Shown here in pieces: positions 27,332-36,453 of a stretch of DNA of 64,000 bases. The stretch's first letter is position 1. Each line of letters starts with the position of its first letter. The position numbers and the translations under genes are program-made. The DNA lies in assembly GCF_003074055.1 (NCBI RefSeq), contig NZ_CP029043.1, positions 6,006,501-6,070,500 on the forward strand, given 5' to 3'. The DNA comes from Streptomyces nigra. GTDB taxonomy: Bacteria; Actinomycetota; Actinomycetes; Streptomycetales; Streptomycetaceae. Below the pieces are notes generated by a model. The model searched no databases. It was not told the DNA's origin and worked only from the letters and a program-made list of their open reading frames with translations.

Positions 27332-27456
27332 GGAGACTCCTCGGTGGGGGGATGAGCCGGTGGGGGGTCGCGCGGGCGGTAGGTCTCGGTGGGGCCGTGG
27401 GACCGACCCCGCGTGCCCGGCGAGCGGCACACCCACAAGGTAGGTCCCGGCTGATC

Positions 27457-27497
27457 CCCTGCCCAATGAGGGAACCCCCTAAGGGAGTTGGGCAGGG
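27457..27497. promoter_or_regulatory. Inverted repeat upstream of the protease gene
   Basis: Perfect 10-bp arms CCCTGCCCAA (27457-27466) and TTGGGCAGGG (27488-27497) flank a 21-base loop, about 125 bp upstream of the protease start. This may be an operator or a leader hairpin. Apart from it I see nothing in 27332-27685. Confidence 0.45.
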
Positions 27498-27685
27498 AAA
27501 ACCCTCGGTCGTGCCGGGTAAACCAGGGCACGCCGACGCAATGGGGTGAACTCCGGCCGAACATACCGCCGAAGCCGAGTCGTACGACGCACCGGGGGGC
27601 CGGCCAGTGAGGGTTCCGGGGCGCTCCGCCGGGTCAGGCGCCCTGCCGGGGGCAGGGGACCCAACGGGTCAGGACGCCCGTCGGC

Positions 27686-30520
27686 TCAGGGCGCCCGGCG
27701 TCCCGCCGCCAGCCGGACGATGTCCACGCGGGAGCGGATGCCCAGCTTGCGGTACACCCGGGTCAGCGTCGCCTCCACGGTCTTGACGCTGATGAACAGG
27801 CGCGCGGCGATCTCCCGGTTCGTGGCGCCCTCCATGACCAGGCCCGCGACCTGACGCTCCATCGAGGCCAGCCCGTCCAGCCCGTCCAGGCCCGCCGGGC
27901 CCGCCGGGCCGCCCGGCGCCGGTGCCTGCGGGGGCACGGCAGCCGCGGTGCGTTCCGCCGCGGCCGCCTCGACCTGCCGCAGCCACGGCAGCGCCCGGCA
28001 GCGGCGGAACAGCCGGGCGGCCTCGTCGTACGCCGTCGGGCCCGCGTCGGGGCGCAGCCGGGCCAGCACGAAGGCGGCGCGGGCCTCCTCCAGGCCGTAT
28101 CCGAGGGCGCCGAGCCGGTCCTGAGCCGCCGTCAGCTGCGCGATCGCCGCCTCCCGGTCGCCCCGCGCCGCGCGCAGCAGCGCCTCAGCCCGGTCCAGCA
28201 CGGCCAGCACGCTGTCGCGATCCAGCCGCAGCGCCTGCTCCCGGGTGACGTCGATCAGGTCCTGGGCCTCGGTCAGTTCACCGGTGCCGACCAGCGCCTC
28301 GGCGAGGTCCGCGTGCCAGCGTCCGCGGGCCGGGTCCGTGATACCGAGGCCCTGCTCCACCTCCCGCACCCGGCGCAGCGACCGCACCGCCGCCGGCAGA
28401 TCGCCCGCCACCAGCTCGGCGTGCCCCAGCGCGGCCAGCGCGCGGGAGACGTACATCTGGTCGCCGTCCTCCTCGGCGTGCTCCACGGCCTCCCGGGCCA
28501 GGGTCAGCGCGCGGTCCACCTGTCCGCCCGCCGCCTCCGCGAGCGAGGTGAGGACCGCCGAGGCCACCTCGCCGATCCCGGTGTCCCGGGCCAGCCGCAG
28601 GCTCTCGCGGGCCAGGTCGAGGGCGCGTCCGCACTGACCGGAGTGCAGCTCGGTCTCGGCCACGCCGCGCAGGAAGTGCACCTCGCTCTCCACCCACCCG
28701 TGCCGGCGCACCTCGCGCAGCAGCCCGGTGACGGCGGCCCGGGCCTCCGGCAGCTGGTCGCTCATGATGAGCCAGCGGAAGCGGGAGTACCCGGCGCCGT
28801 TGTGGTGGCAGGCCACGCGCGGGTCCTGCGGCTCCTCCAGGGCGCGCTTGATGGTCGCGGGCGCGTCCGGGTGGCCCATGAGCGTCTCGATCTGGGCCTG
28901 GAAGGCGAGCGCCATCAGCTCGGTGTACCGGGCGCCGGCCCGGGCCGCGAGCTCGGCGGCGTACGCGGCCTCCTCGCGGGCCTCGTCGAAGTCGCCCTTG
29001 ACCAGCACGGCCCGCCAGGTCAGCTGGTAGTGGACCAGCGCGAGCAGCCGCGGATCGTCGCCCGCGTCGGCCAGGGCCTGCGGGAAGATCGCGTCGACCT
29101 CCGACATGGCGTGGCCGGCGGTCTCGATCACCGCGATCCAGGCCCGCACCCGCTCGGCGGGCACCGAGGTGCGGGACAGCACCTCGCGGGCGATGTCCCG
29201 GGCGAGATCCAGCTCGCCCGCCGTGATCGCGTCCTCGGTGGCCTGCAGCCGCAGGGCGTCCGGGCTCGGGTCGCCGTCCACCGGCGTGTGCCGGGCGGCG
29301 AGCAGGCAGAGCTGCGCGGCCACCGACGGGGCGCCCCGGTCGCGGGCCAGCGCGGCGGCCTCGGCCAGCCGGGCGGCGACCTCCGGGTCGGTGCCGTTGG
29401 TGGCGAGGGCGAGGTGCCGGGCGCGTTCGATCGGGTCGGAGGCGGCCGTGGACAGGGCGCCGTGGACGGCTCGGCGCTCCTGCGCGGGCGCCTCCGCGTA
29501 CAGCGCGGCCGAGATCATGGGGTGTGCGAACCGTACGGCGGGTCCCTCCGGCTCGGTCGCGAGCAGGCCGAGCGCGGCGGCCTGCGCGGTCTCGGCCTCG
29601 GCGTTGGCGCGTCCGGCGGCGTGCAGGAGGGCGAGGGTGGGGCGGGCGCCCGCGCTGGCGACGAGAAGGGTGCGGCGGGCCTCCTCCGACAGCATCTCCA
29701 GCCGGTTCAGCACCAGGGCGCGCAGCGAGGTGGGCACCGGCAGCGGCTCGCCGGGGCGGGGCGCGGTCGCGTTCTCCGCGAGGGCCCGGCTGAGTTCCAG
29801 CGCGAACAGGGCGTTACCGCCGCTGGTGCGGTGGATGTCCCGGACGGTGGAGCGGGGCAGCCCGGTGTAGCCGCGCCGGTCGAGCAGGACGGACATCTGG
29901 GCCCGGGACAGCGGGCCCAGCCGTATCGCGAGGGTGTCCGGCGGGGAGGCGCGCAGATGCCGGTCGTACTCCTCGCCCTCGGTGCGCACGGCCCACAGCA
30001 TCCGCACGGGGGTCTCGCCGAGCCGGCGGGCCGCGAAACCGAGGAGCTCGGCGCTGGCCGGATCCAGCCACTGGGCGTCGTCCGCGACGACGAGGACGGG
30101 TCCGGCGTCGGCCAGGGCGCGCAGCGCGGACAGGACGGCGAGCCGCAGGGCCAGGCCGTCGCGCTGGAGCGTGGACTCGCCGCGTCCGGTGAGGGCCGCC
30201 TCCAGGGCGGTGCGCTGGGCGGCGGGGAGCCGCTCGGACACCTCGTCGAGGACGAGGCCGAGGAGGTCGGCCAGTGCCAGGAAGGGGAGGTGGGATTCGG
30301 ACTCGGTGGGGGAGCAGCGCAAGACGGTTCGTGCCTCTTGGCCGTATTCCGCGGCCAATGCCCGCAGGACGGTCGACTTACCAATTCCGGCCGGGCCGTG
30401 CAGCAGCACGCTGCCGCCGCGCCCGAGCTGCTCGCGGGCCGCCGTGAACAGTTCTGTGCGCCCGATGACCTGCTCGGAGCGGCAGCCGGCAGGCTCCTTG
30501 AAGTCCCGTCGCACGGTCAC
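27686..30520 (-). CDS. LAL-family LuxR transcriptional regulator (ATPase-TPR-HTH)
   Basis: A 944-residue large ATP-binding regulator of the LuxR family. The Walker A motif LLHGPAGIGKST lies at about residues 38-49 and Walker B-like LVVADDAQWLD near 140. A long helical TPR-like region spans roughly 350-860, and the C-terminal LuxR HTH runs from about 885 (ASMERQVAGLVMEGATNREIAARLF, VKTVEATLTRVYRKLGI). LALs act as ligand-responsive activators. GTG 30520 has a GGAGGGGAG ribosome site; TAATAT at about 30550 could be its -10. No obvious regulon is adjacent except the GAF-LuxR gene 235 bp upstream. Confidence 0.93.
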   Translation of the reverse strand: MTVRRDFKEPAGCRSEQVIGRTELFTAAREQLGRGGSVLLHGPAGIGKSTVLRALAAEYGQEARTVLRCSPTESESHLPFLALADLLGLVLDEVSERLPAAQRTALEAALTGRGESTLQRDGLALRLAVLSALRALADAGPVLVVADDAQWLDPASAELLGFAARRLGETPVRMLWAVRTEGEEYDRHLRASPPDTLAIRLGPLSRAQMSVLLDRRGYTGLPRSTVRDIHRTSGGNALFALELSRALAENATAPRPGEPLPVPTSLRALVLNRLEMLSEEARRTLLVASAGARPTLALLHAAGRANAEAETAQAAALGLLATEPEGPAVRFAHPMISAALYAEAPAQERRAVHGALSTAASDPIERARHLALATNGTDPEVAARLAEAAALARDRGAPSVAAQLCLLAARHTPVDGDPSPDALRLQATEDAITAGELDLARDIAREVLSRTSVPAERVRAWIAVIETAGHAMSEVDAIFPQALADAGDDPRLLALVHYQLTWRAVLVKGDFDEAREEAAYAAELAARAGARYTELMALAFQAQIETLMGHPDAPATIKRALEEPQDPRVACHHNGAGYSRFRWLIMSDQLPEARAAVTGLLREVRRHGWVESEVHFLRGVAETELHSGQCGRALDLARESLRLARDTGIGEVASAVLTSLAEAAGGQVDRALTLAREAVEHAEEDGDQMYVSRALAALGHAELVAGDLPAAVRSLRRVREVEQGLGITDPARGRWHADLAEALVGTGELTEAQDLIDVTREQALRLDRDSVLAVLDRAEALLRAARGDREAAIAQLTAAQDRLGALGYGLEEARAAFVLARLRPDAGPTAYDEAARLFRRCRALPWLRQVEAAAAERTAAAVPPQAPAPGGPAGPAGLDGLDGLASMERQVAGLVMEGATNREIAARLFISVKTVEATLTRVYRKLGIRSRVDIVRLAAGRRAP

Positions 30521-30755
30521 CGCTCCCCTCCGTGTGTCGTGTTCGGGCCAATATTAGGCAACAGTTCTTTGAATTTCGGAGCTGCGGGGAGGTGAGCCGA
30601 ATAACAGCCGCTCCGCATGGAGAAATTCACAGCGTGGATGAATGAATGGTGGGTCGTCGGGACCGGCCCGTGCGGAGCCCCCGGAGCCCGCCGCGCGGGG
30701 CCCGGGCCGCCCCCGTCCGGGGCCGCCCGCCGCACCCACCGGTCCGTGTCCACGG

Positions 30756-31586
30756 CTACGGCAGCAACCCCGCCCGGCGCGCCGCCACCACGGCCTCCCC
30801 GCGCGTATGGGCGCCCAGCTTGCGCATGGCCGACCGCAGATAGCCCTTGACCGTCTCGGCGCGCAGCCCCAGGCGTCCGGCGGCCGCCGCGTTGGTGGCG
30901 CCCGCCGCGACACACGTCAGCACGTCCACCTCGCGCGGCGCCAGCTGCACGGCCCGCGGCCCGGACCCCACCGCCAGCAGACCGGCCGCGTCCAGCAGCT
31001 CGGCCCGCAGCGCCGGGTCACCGATGCGCGGGGCCAGTGCCCGCAGCGCCGCGTGCGCCTCCCGGACCTGCTCCCAGGCGGCACCCCCCTCGGCCGGCTC
31101 CGGCCGGGACTCGGCCGCCTCCAGCAGCCCCTGCACCTCGTCCCGCACCACCAGGGCCTGCTCCACGTCCCGTGCCGCGTCCACCGCGGCCGTCAGCGTG
31201 CGGTCGCCCAGCGGCTGGGCGGTGCGCAGGGCGCCGTACAGGACTCCGCGCACCCGGCGCCGTACGACCACCGGGACCGCCACCACCGAGCACAGGCCCT
31301 CTGCGGCGACGGCGGCGTCGTACTCGTGGGTGATCTGCCGGGAGGCGGAGTAGTCGGTGACCGCGCAGGGGCGGGCCAGGGCGACGGCCTTGCCGCCGAG
31401 GCCGTTGCCCGCGGTGACCGCGAGCCGGCGCAGGGAGTCGGTGGCGGTGCCGTTCAGCTCGCTGATGCGCACGCGCGCGCGGCCGGGCTCGACCAGCCCG
31501 CCGAAGGCGACCGGGAGCCCGGTCGAGCGGCGCAGACGCACCAGCGCACGCCCGATCTCCACCGTCGCGGCCGCGTCCACTGCCAC
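30756..31586 (-). CDS. GAF-domain LuxR-type regulator
   Basis: A 276-residue regulator with an N-terminal GAF-like sensor domain (about 10-145, with AGNGLGGKAVALARPCAVTDY and VAVPVVVRRRVRGVLYGALR) and a C-terminal LuxR helix-turn-helix (about 210-270: LAPREVDVLTCVAAGATNAAAAGRLGL). It is divergent from two acyl-CoA synthetase genes, with 123 bp between starts and a 16-bp palindrome in the gap, so control of those genes is a reasonable inference. GTG 31586 follows AAAGGG by seven bases. Confidence 0.9.
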   Translation of the reverse strand: MAVDAAATVEIGRALVRLRRSTGLPVAFGGLVEPGRARVRISELNGTATDSLRRLAVTAGNGLGGKAVALARPCAVTDYSASRQITHEYDAAVAAEGLCSVVAVPVVVRRRVRGVLYGALRTAQPLGDRTLTAAVDAARDVEQALVVRDEVQGLLEAAESRPEPAEGGAAWEQVREAHAALRALAPRIGDPALRAELLDAAGLLAVGSGPRAVQLAPREVDVLTCVAAGATNAAAAGRLGLRAETVKGYLRSAMRKLGAHTRGEAVVAARRAGLLP

Positions 31587-31622
31587 CTGTCCGCCCTTTC
31601 ACCCGCTGCCTGCCGAGCGCAC

Positions 31623-31638
31623 ACCCCCGTTCGGGGGT
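31623..31638. promoter_or_regulatory. Palindrome ACCCCCG-TT-CGGGGGT, candidate LuxR operator
   Basis: A 16-bp element with perfect 7-bp arms lies in the divergent promoter region between the GAF-LuxR regulator (starts 31586) and the acyl-CoA synthetase operon (starts 31710). G/C-rich dyads of this form suit LuxR-type homodimers. The symmetry is seen directly; the regulator assignment is inference. Confidence 0.5.
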
Positions 31639-31709
31639 AGTGAGACCCACGTCACGGATTACACGATGGCAGAGGGCCGCCCGGCAAGGTCCGGTAACCA
31701 GGAGGACAG

Positions 31710-33380
31710 ATGATGACGGGGACGGAGCTGTTCCGCGGGGCGCGGGACTTCCTGCTCGAACACCGCGAGGACTACGCCACGGCGTACGAGGGTTTCACCT
31801 GGCCCCGGCCGGATCGGTTCAACTGGGCGCTCGACTGGTTCGACGCCGTCGCGGCCGGAAACGACCGGGTAGCCCTGCACATCGTCGAGGAGGACGGCAC
31901 CGAGGTCCGGCTGACGTTCGCCGAGATGGCCGAACGCTCGGCCCGCGTCGCGAACCGGCTGCGCGAGCGGGGCGTGGGCGCCGGGGACCGCGTCCTCGTC
32001 ATGCTCGGCAACCAGGCCGAACTGTGGGAGACCGCCCTCGCCGCGATGAAGCTGCGCGCCGTCGTCATCCCGGCGACCCCGCTGCTCGGCCCGGCCGATC
32101 TGCGCGACCGGGTGGACCGCGGACACGTCCGGCACGTCCTGGTGCGCTCCGAGGACACCGCCAAGTTCGACGACGTGCCCGGCGACTACACGCGGATCGC
32201 GGTCGGCGGGGCGCCTGCCGGCTGGCTGACGTACGAGGACGCGTACGACGCCCCCGCCGCGTTCACGCCCGACGGGCCGACCGGCGCCGACGACCCGCTG
32301 ATGCTCTACTTCACCTCCGGCACCACCGCCCGCCCCAAGCTGGTCGAGCACACCCACACCTCGTACCCGATCGGGCATCTGGCCACCATGTACTGGATCG
32401 GCCTCAAGCCGGGCGACGTGCACCTCAACATCTCCTCGCCCGGCTGGGCCAAGCACGCCTGGTCCAACCTGTTCGCCCCGTGGAACGCCGAGGCGACCGT
32501 GTTCATCCACAACTACACGCGCTTCGACGCGGCCCGGCTGATGGCCGAGATGGACCGGGCCGGCGTCACCACGTTCTGCGCCCCGCCGACGGTGTGGCGC
32601 ATGCTCATCCAGGCCGACCTGAGCGCGATGCGCACCCCGCCCCGGGAGGTCGTCGCAGCCGGCGAACCGCTCAACCCGGAGGTCATCGAACAGGTGCGGC
32701 GCGCCTGGGGGGTGACGATCCGGGACGGCTTCGGCCAGACCGAGACGGCCGTGCAGGTATCCAACAGCCCCGGCCAGCCCCTGAAGACGGGCTCGATGGG
32801 CCGGCCCAGCCCCGGCTTCCGCGTCGAACTCCTCGACCCGGTCACGGGTGCACCCGGCGCCGACGAGGGGGAGATCGCGCTCGACCTCTCCGCCCGGCCG
32901 GTCGGGGTGATGACCGGCTACCACGGCGACCCGGAGCGAACGGCGGAGGCGATGGCGGGCGGCTACTACCGCACCGGCGACATCGGCTCCCGGGACGCCG
33001 ACGGCTACATCACGTACGTGGGCCGGTCGGACGACGTCTTCAAGGCCAGCGACTACAAGATCAGTCCGTTCGAGCTGGAGAGCGCCCTGCTGGAGCACGA
33101 GGCCGTCGCCGAGGCGGCCGTCGTGCCCGCGCCCGACGAGCTGCGGCTCGCTGTGCCCAAGGCGTACATCGTGCTCGCCGAGGGCTGGGAGCCCGGGCCC
33201 GACACGGCCAAGGTGCTCTTCGAGCACGCGCGGCAGGTCCTGGCGCCGTACAAGCGGGTGCGGCGCCTGGAGTTCGGGACGCTGCCCAAGACCGTCTCCG
33301 GCAAGATCCGCCGGATCGAACTGCGCGAGGCCACCGCCGCGGGGTCGGACGCCGAGTACCGCGAGGAGGACTTCCGGTGA
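31710..33380 (+). CDS. AMP-dependent acyl-CoA synthetase (acetyl/medium-chain type)
   Basis: A 556-residue adenylate-forming enzyme that activates a carboxylic acid through an acyl-AMP intermediate to acyl-CoA. Core motifs: YFTSGTTARPKLVEHTHTS near residue 200 (P-loop), GFGQTETAVQ near 345, YYRTGDIGSRDADGYI and VGRSDDVFKASDYKISPFE near 430-455, and the catalytic C-terminal lysine in KTVSGKIRRIELR. The N-terminal region resembles medium-chain acyl-CoA synthetases. AGGAGG lies just before two adjacent ATG codons. Its stop overlaps the next synthetase gene (GTGA), so they form one operon. Confidence 0.9.
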   Translation: MMTGTELFRGARDFLLEHREDYATAYEGFTWPRPDRFNWALDWFDAVAAGNDRVALHIVEEDGTEVRLTFAEMAERSARVANRLRERGVGAGDRVLVMLGNQAELWETALAAMKLRAVVIPATPLLGPADLRDRVDRGHVRHVLVRSEDTAKFDDVPGDYTRIAVGGAPAGWLTYEDAYDAPAAFTPDGPTGADDPLMLYFTSGTTARPKLVEHTHTSYPIGHLATMYWIGLKPGDVHLNISSPGWAKHAWSNLFAPWNAEATVFIHNYTRFDAARLMAEMDRAGVTTFCAPPTVWRMLIQADLSAMRTPPREVVAAGEPLNPEVIEQVRRAWGVTIRDGFGQTETAVQVSNSPGQPLKTGSMGRPSPGFRVELLDPVTGAPGADEGEIALDLSARPVGVMTGYHGDPERTAEAMAGGYYRTGDIGSRDADGYITYVGRSDDVFKASDYKISPFELESALLEHEAVAEAAVVPAPDELRLAVPKAYIVLAEGWEPGPDTAKVLFEHARQVLAPYKRVRRLEFGTLPKTVSGKIRRIELREATAAGSDAEYREEDFR

Positions 33381-34960
33381 ACTCGTACACCCACGGAACC
33401 GGGGACACGTCCCTGCTGGGGGACACGATCGGGGCGAACCTGGACCGTGCCGTCGCCGCCTGGCCGGACCGCGAGGCGCTGGTCGACGTGCCGTCGGGCC
33501 GGCGCTGGACGTACGCGCGATTCGCCTCGGACGTCGACGAGTTGGCGTACGCACTGCTGGCGAGCGGTGTCGCCAAGGGCGACCGGGTGGGCGTCTGGGC
33601 GGTCAACTGCCCGGAGTGGGTGCTGGTCCAGTACGCCACGGCACGCATCGGTGCCGTGATGGTGAACATCAACCCGGCCTACCGCACGCACGAGTTGGAG
33701 TACGTCCTCAACCAGGCCGGTGTCTCGCTGCTGTTCGCCTCGCTCCAGCACAGGACGAGCGACTACCGGGCGATGGTGGAGGAGGTGCGCGGCCGGTGTC
33801 CGGGGCTGCGCGAGACCGTCTACATCGGCGACCCGAGCTGGGACGCGCTGATCGCCCGCGGCACGCCGGCCCCGTTCCCCGAGCTGTCCTGCGACGACCC
33901 CATCAACATCCAGTACACCTCGGGCACCACCGGCTTCCCCAAGGGGGCCACGCTCTCCCACCACAACATCCTGAACAACGGCTACTTCGTGGGCGAGTTG
34001 ATCGCGTACAGCGAGCAGGACCGGGTGTGCGTCCCGGTGCCCTTCTACCACTGCTTCGGCATGGTGATGGGCAATCTGGCCGCCACCTCGCACGGCGCCT
34101 GCATCGTCATCCCCGCCCCGTCCTTCGACCCGGCGGCCACCCTGCGCGCGGTCCAGCAGGAGAGCTGCACCTCGCTCTACGGCGTACCGACGATGTTCAT
34201 CGCCGAGCTGAACCTCCCCGACTTCGCCGCCTACGACCTGTCCACCCTGCGCACCGGCATCATGGCCGGCTCGCCGTGCCCGGTGGAGGTGATGAAGCGG
34301 GTGGTCGCGGAGATGCACATGGAGGAGGTCTCCATCTGCTACGGCATGACGGAGACCTCACCGGTGTCCCTCCAGACCCGTATGGACGACGACCTGGAGC
34401 ACCGCACCGGCACCGTGGGCCGCGTCCTGCCGCACATCGAGGTGAAGATCGTCGACCCGGCGACGGGCGTGACCGTGCCGCGCGGCACCTCGGGTGAACT
34501 CTGCACTCGCGGCTACAGCGTGATGCTCGGCTACTGGGACGAGCCGGAGAAGACCGCCGAGGCGATCGACCGGGGCCGCTGGATGCACACCGGCGACCTG
34601 GCGGTGATGCGCGAGGACGGGTACGTCGAGATCGTCGGCCGCATCAAGGACATGATCATCCGGGGCGGCGAGAACATCTACCCGCGCGAGATCGAGGAGT
34701 TCCTCTACGCCCACCCCAAGATCGCGGACGTCCAGGTCGTCGGCGTCCCGCATGAGCGGTACGGCGAGGAGGTGCTGGCCTGCGTCATCCCGCGCGACGC
34801 GGCCGACCCGCTCACCCTGGACGAACTGCGCGCCTTCTGCGACGGCCGGCTCGCGCACTACAAGATCCCGAGCCGCCTGACGATCCTGGACGCCTTCCCG
34901 ATGACGGTGTCGGGCAAGGTCCGCAAGGTGGAACTGCGCCGCAGGTACGCGACGGACTGA
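33377..34960 (+). CDS. AMP-dependent fatty acyl-CoA synthetase
   Basis: A 527-residue acyl-CoA synthetase of the FadD/AMP-binding family. Motifs: YTSGTTGFPKGATLSHHNIL near 180, CYGMTETSPVSLQ near 330, WMHTGDLAVMREDGYVEIVGR near 400, and the catalytic lysine in MTVSGKVRKVELR at the end. It starts at GTG 33377 overlapping the preceding stop, so translation is coupled. Two different synthetases from one operon suggest use of distinct acids, possibly a short and a longer or branched one. The TGA stop shares its last base with the foldback repeat that follows. Confidence 0.9.
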   Translation: MNSYTHGTGDTSLLGDTIGANLDRAVAAWPDREALVDVPSGRRWTYARFASDVDELAYALLASGVAKGDRVGVWAVNCPEWVLVQYATARIGAVMVNINPAYRTHELEYVLNQAGVSLLFASLQHRTSDYRAMVEEVRGRCPGLRETVYIGDPSWDALIARGTPAPFPELSCDDPINIQYTSGTTGFPKGATLSHHNILNNGYFVGELIAYSEQDRVCVPVPFYHCFGMVMGNLAATSHGACIVIPAPSFDPAATLRAVQQESCTSLYGVPTMFIAELNLPDFAAYDLSTLRTGIMAGSPCPVEVMKRVVAEMHMEEVSICYGMTETSPVSLQTRMDDDLEHRTGTVGRVLPHIEVKIVDPATGVTVPRGTSGELCTRGYSVMLGYWDEPEKTAEAIDRGRWMHTGDLAVMREDGYVEIVGRIKDMIIRGGENIYPREIEEFLYAHPKIADVQVVGVPHERYGEEVLACVIPRDAADPLTLDELRAFCDGRLAHYKIPSRLTILDAFPMTVSGKVRKVELRRRYATD

Positions 34961-35121
34961 GGGCTGTCCCGTGATTCCCGGCGGGCGCGCGACGCCGGCT
35001 ACGGCACCTCGCCGCGTTGTCGGGTCGTCCGCGTACATCCAGCATGCGGACGGCCCTCCGCCTTGCGATGCACCGCATCCGACGCCGCGCGCCGATCCAC
35101 CGGGAACGACGGGACAGCCCT
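34960..35121. repeat. 162-bp foldback (MITE-like) element between convergent stop codons
   Basis: The ends are AGGGCTGTCCCGT and its exact reverse complement ACGGGACAGCCCT; extended by a few mismatches the terminal arms match at about 20 of 22 positions. The interior is also an imperfect palindrome centred near TACATCCAGCATG, so the whole sequence can fold into one long hairpin. It has no coding capacity. It begins at the last base of the TGA of the left gene and ends at the first base read of the TAA of the right gene. I recall near-identical sequences in other streptomycete genomes, which suggests a mobile or domesticated terminator repeat. Confidence 0.75.
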
Positions 35122-35630
35122 TAGGCGATGTCGCGCCGCATGCATACCCGCGGCCACCGATCGAGCCCGAGCTCCGCCTCCCGGGCGCGGACAGCCCGCA
35201 GCCCGGGAGTGAGCTCACCCGCCGCCTGCACACGGAAGCCCAGCCGCTCGTAGTACGGCGCGTTCCAAGGCACCCGCGCGAAGGTGGTCAACGTCAGCCC
35301 GCCCAGCCCCGCCTCGCGGGCCCGCTCCCCGGCGTACGCGAGCAGGGCCCGCCCCACGCCCCGGCGAGCCGCACCGGGGTGCACCGACACCTGCTCGACA
35401 TGCAGCGCCCCGTCGACGGGTTCGGCCACCAGATACCCCACGGGCCGATCCTCCGGGTCACACCCGACCCACGCCCACCCCGCCCGCCGATACCCCTCCA
35501 ACACCTCCACGGAGAGCGGCTCGTCCTCGGCGACCTCCACCATCCCGACCTCGCGGAAGAGCACACCGGCGGCCCGCTCGATCTCCTGAAGAACCCCGAG
35601 CTCACTGGCCAGAACGGAACGGATACGCAT
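35121..35630 (-). CDS. GNAT-family N-acetyltransferase
   Basis: A 169-residue acetyltransferase of the GNAT fold. The acetyl-CoA-binding motif A is VEQVSVHPGAARRGVGRALLAYA near residues 80-100 (R/Q-x-x-G-x-G/A form), followed by LTLTTFARVPWNAPYYERLGF, where the Tyr is the usual proton donor. Substrate is unknown. The stop codon abuts the foldback repeat, which probably terminates both this gene and the convergent synthetase operon. The family assignment is secure. Confidence 0.92.
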   Translation of the reverse strand: MRIRSVLASELGVLQEIERAAGVLFREVGMVEVAEDEPLSVEVLEGYRRAGWAWVGCDPEDRPVGYLVAEPVDGALHVEQVSVHPGAARRGVGRALLAYAGERAREAGLGGLTLTTFARVPWNAPYYERLGFRVQAAGELTPGLRAVRAREAELGLDRWPRVCMRRDIA

Positions 35631-35673
35631 AGGGCGAGTGTCATGGTGGGGGAGGCCGATCTGCCAACGGATT

Positions 35674-36351
35674 TCAACCCGCCCCCGTCGCGTCCAGTTC
35701 GTCTGCCTGGCTGTTGACCGGTTGGGGGGTGCCTGTCAGGTCTAGGACGAACAGCGGGACGCCCAGCGCGTCGGCTCGGGATCGGGCGTCCGGGGTGTAG
35801 CCGGCCAGGGAGAAGTAGGCGCAGTGCGTCGACTCCGTCATGGCCGTCAGCCAGAGGCATTCCACGTCACGGCGGGACGCCGGGTCGACGGTCGGGTCGA
35901 CCTGGGCGAGGAGGCCGTGGGCGGCGAGGCCTATGCCGGACGTCGGGCGCTGGTCGGCTCGGCGGATGTCCCGGTAGCCGAGCCAGCGCAGATATACCGC
36001 CGCCGCGGTCACCGCGTCCCGGGCGGTGCGGATCGTCACGGGCTGGAAGGCGCGGCGGGGTGCGGGCGGCCGCTGGGGCTCCGGGGCGGTCGTGGACGCC
36101 AGGGGGACGCGCAGGACCGTGCCGCAGGGGCAGCCCAGTTCCGGGCGGGGCCACTCGCTCTCCCTGCCGCACGCCGCGCAGTTCACGGTGACCCACTCGT
36201 CGTCCCAGGCCCGCTGGGTGACGGGGACGGCGGTCCCGTCCGGGTCGAGCCGGGGCGCGAGGGGCGCCCCGCAGGCACACGGATAGACGGGTGCCTCGTA
36301 GTGGTGCTCGCTCCGGCAGGCCGGGCAGCGCACCGGCACGCTCTCGGACAT
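35674..36351 (-). CDS. Double zinc-ribbon protein with an inactive-looking Mrr-type nuclease fold
   Basis: A protein of about 225 residues. Residues 5-30 (RCPACRSEHHYEAP, CACGAP) and 55-85 (NCAACGRESEW, GCPCGTVLR) form two zinc ribbons with CxxC and CxC knuckles. The C-terminal domain (about 105-215) resembles the Mrr-like restriction endonuclease fold: TAAAVYLRWLGYRDI, a strand GLLAQVDPT where active Mrr proteins have QVK, and ADALGVPLFVLDLTGTPQPV. The catalytic Asp and Lys are not evident, so it may bind rather than cut nucleic acid. I chose ATG 36351 (GGAG six bases upstream); ATG 36390 directly behind AGGAGG is an alternative. It is divergent from gcl. Confidence 0.65.
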   Translation of the reverse strand: MSESVPVRCPACRSEHHYEAPVYPCACGAPLAPRLDPDGTAVPVTQRAWDDEWVTVNCAACGRESEWPRPELGCPCGTVLRVPLASTTAPEPQRPPAPRRAFQPVTIRTARDAVTAAAVYLRWLGYRDIRRADQRPTSGIGLAAHGLLAQVDPTVDPASRRDVECLWLTAMTESTHCAYFSLAGYTPDARSRADALGVPLFVLDLTGTPQPVNSQADELDATGAG

Positions 36352-36453
36352 GGCCCGCTCCAGGACGGTTCGCATCGGACAGCGACCCATCGTCCTCCTG
36401 CCGGGGGCCGGTTGTCCCCCTCTTGACGGTCTCCACGGGCCCACTTACATTGC

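Noticed and set aside
28313..30595. 760-codon plus-strand frame opposite the LAL regulator
   Set aside because: No motifs; the opposite frame has Walker A and LuxR HTH.
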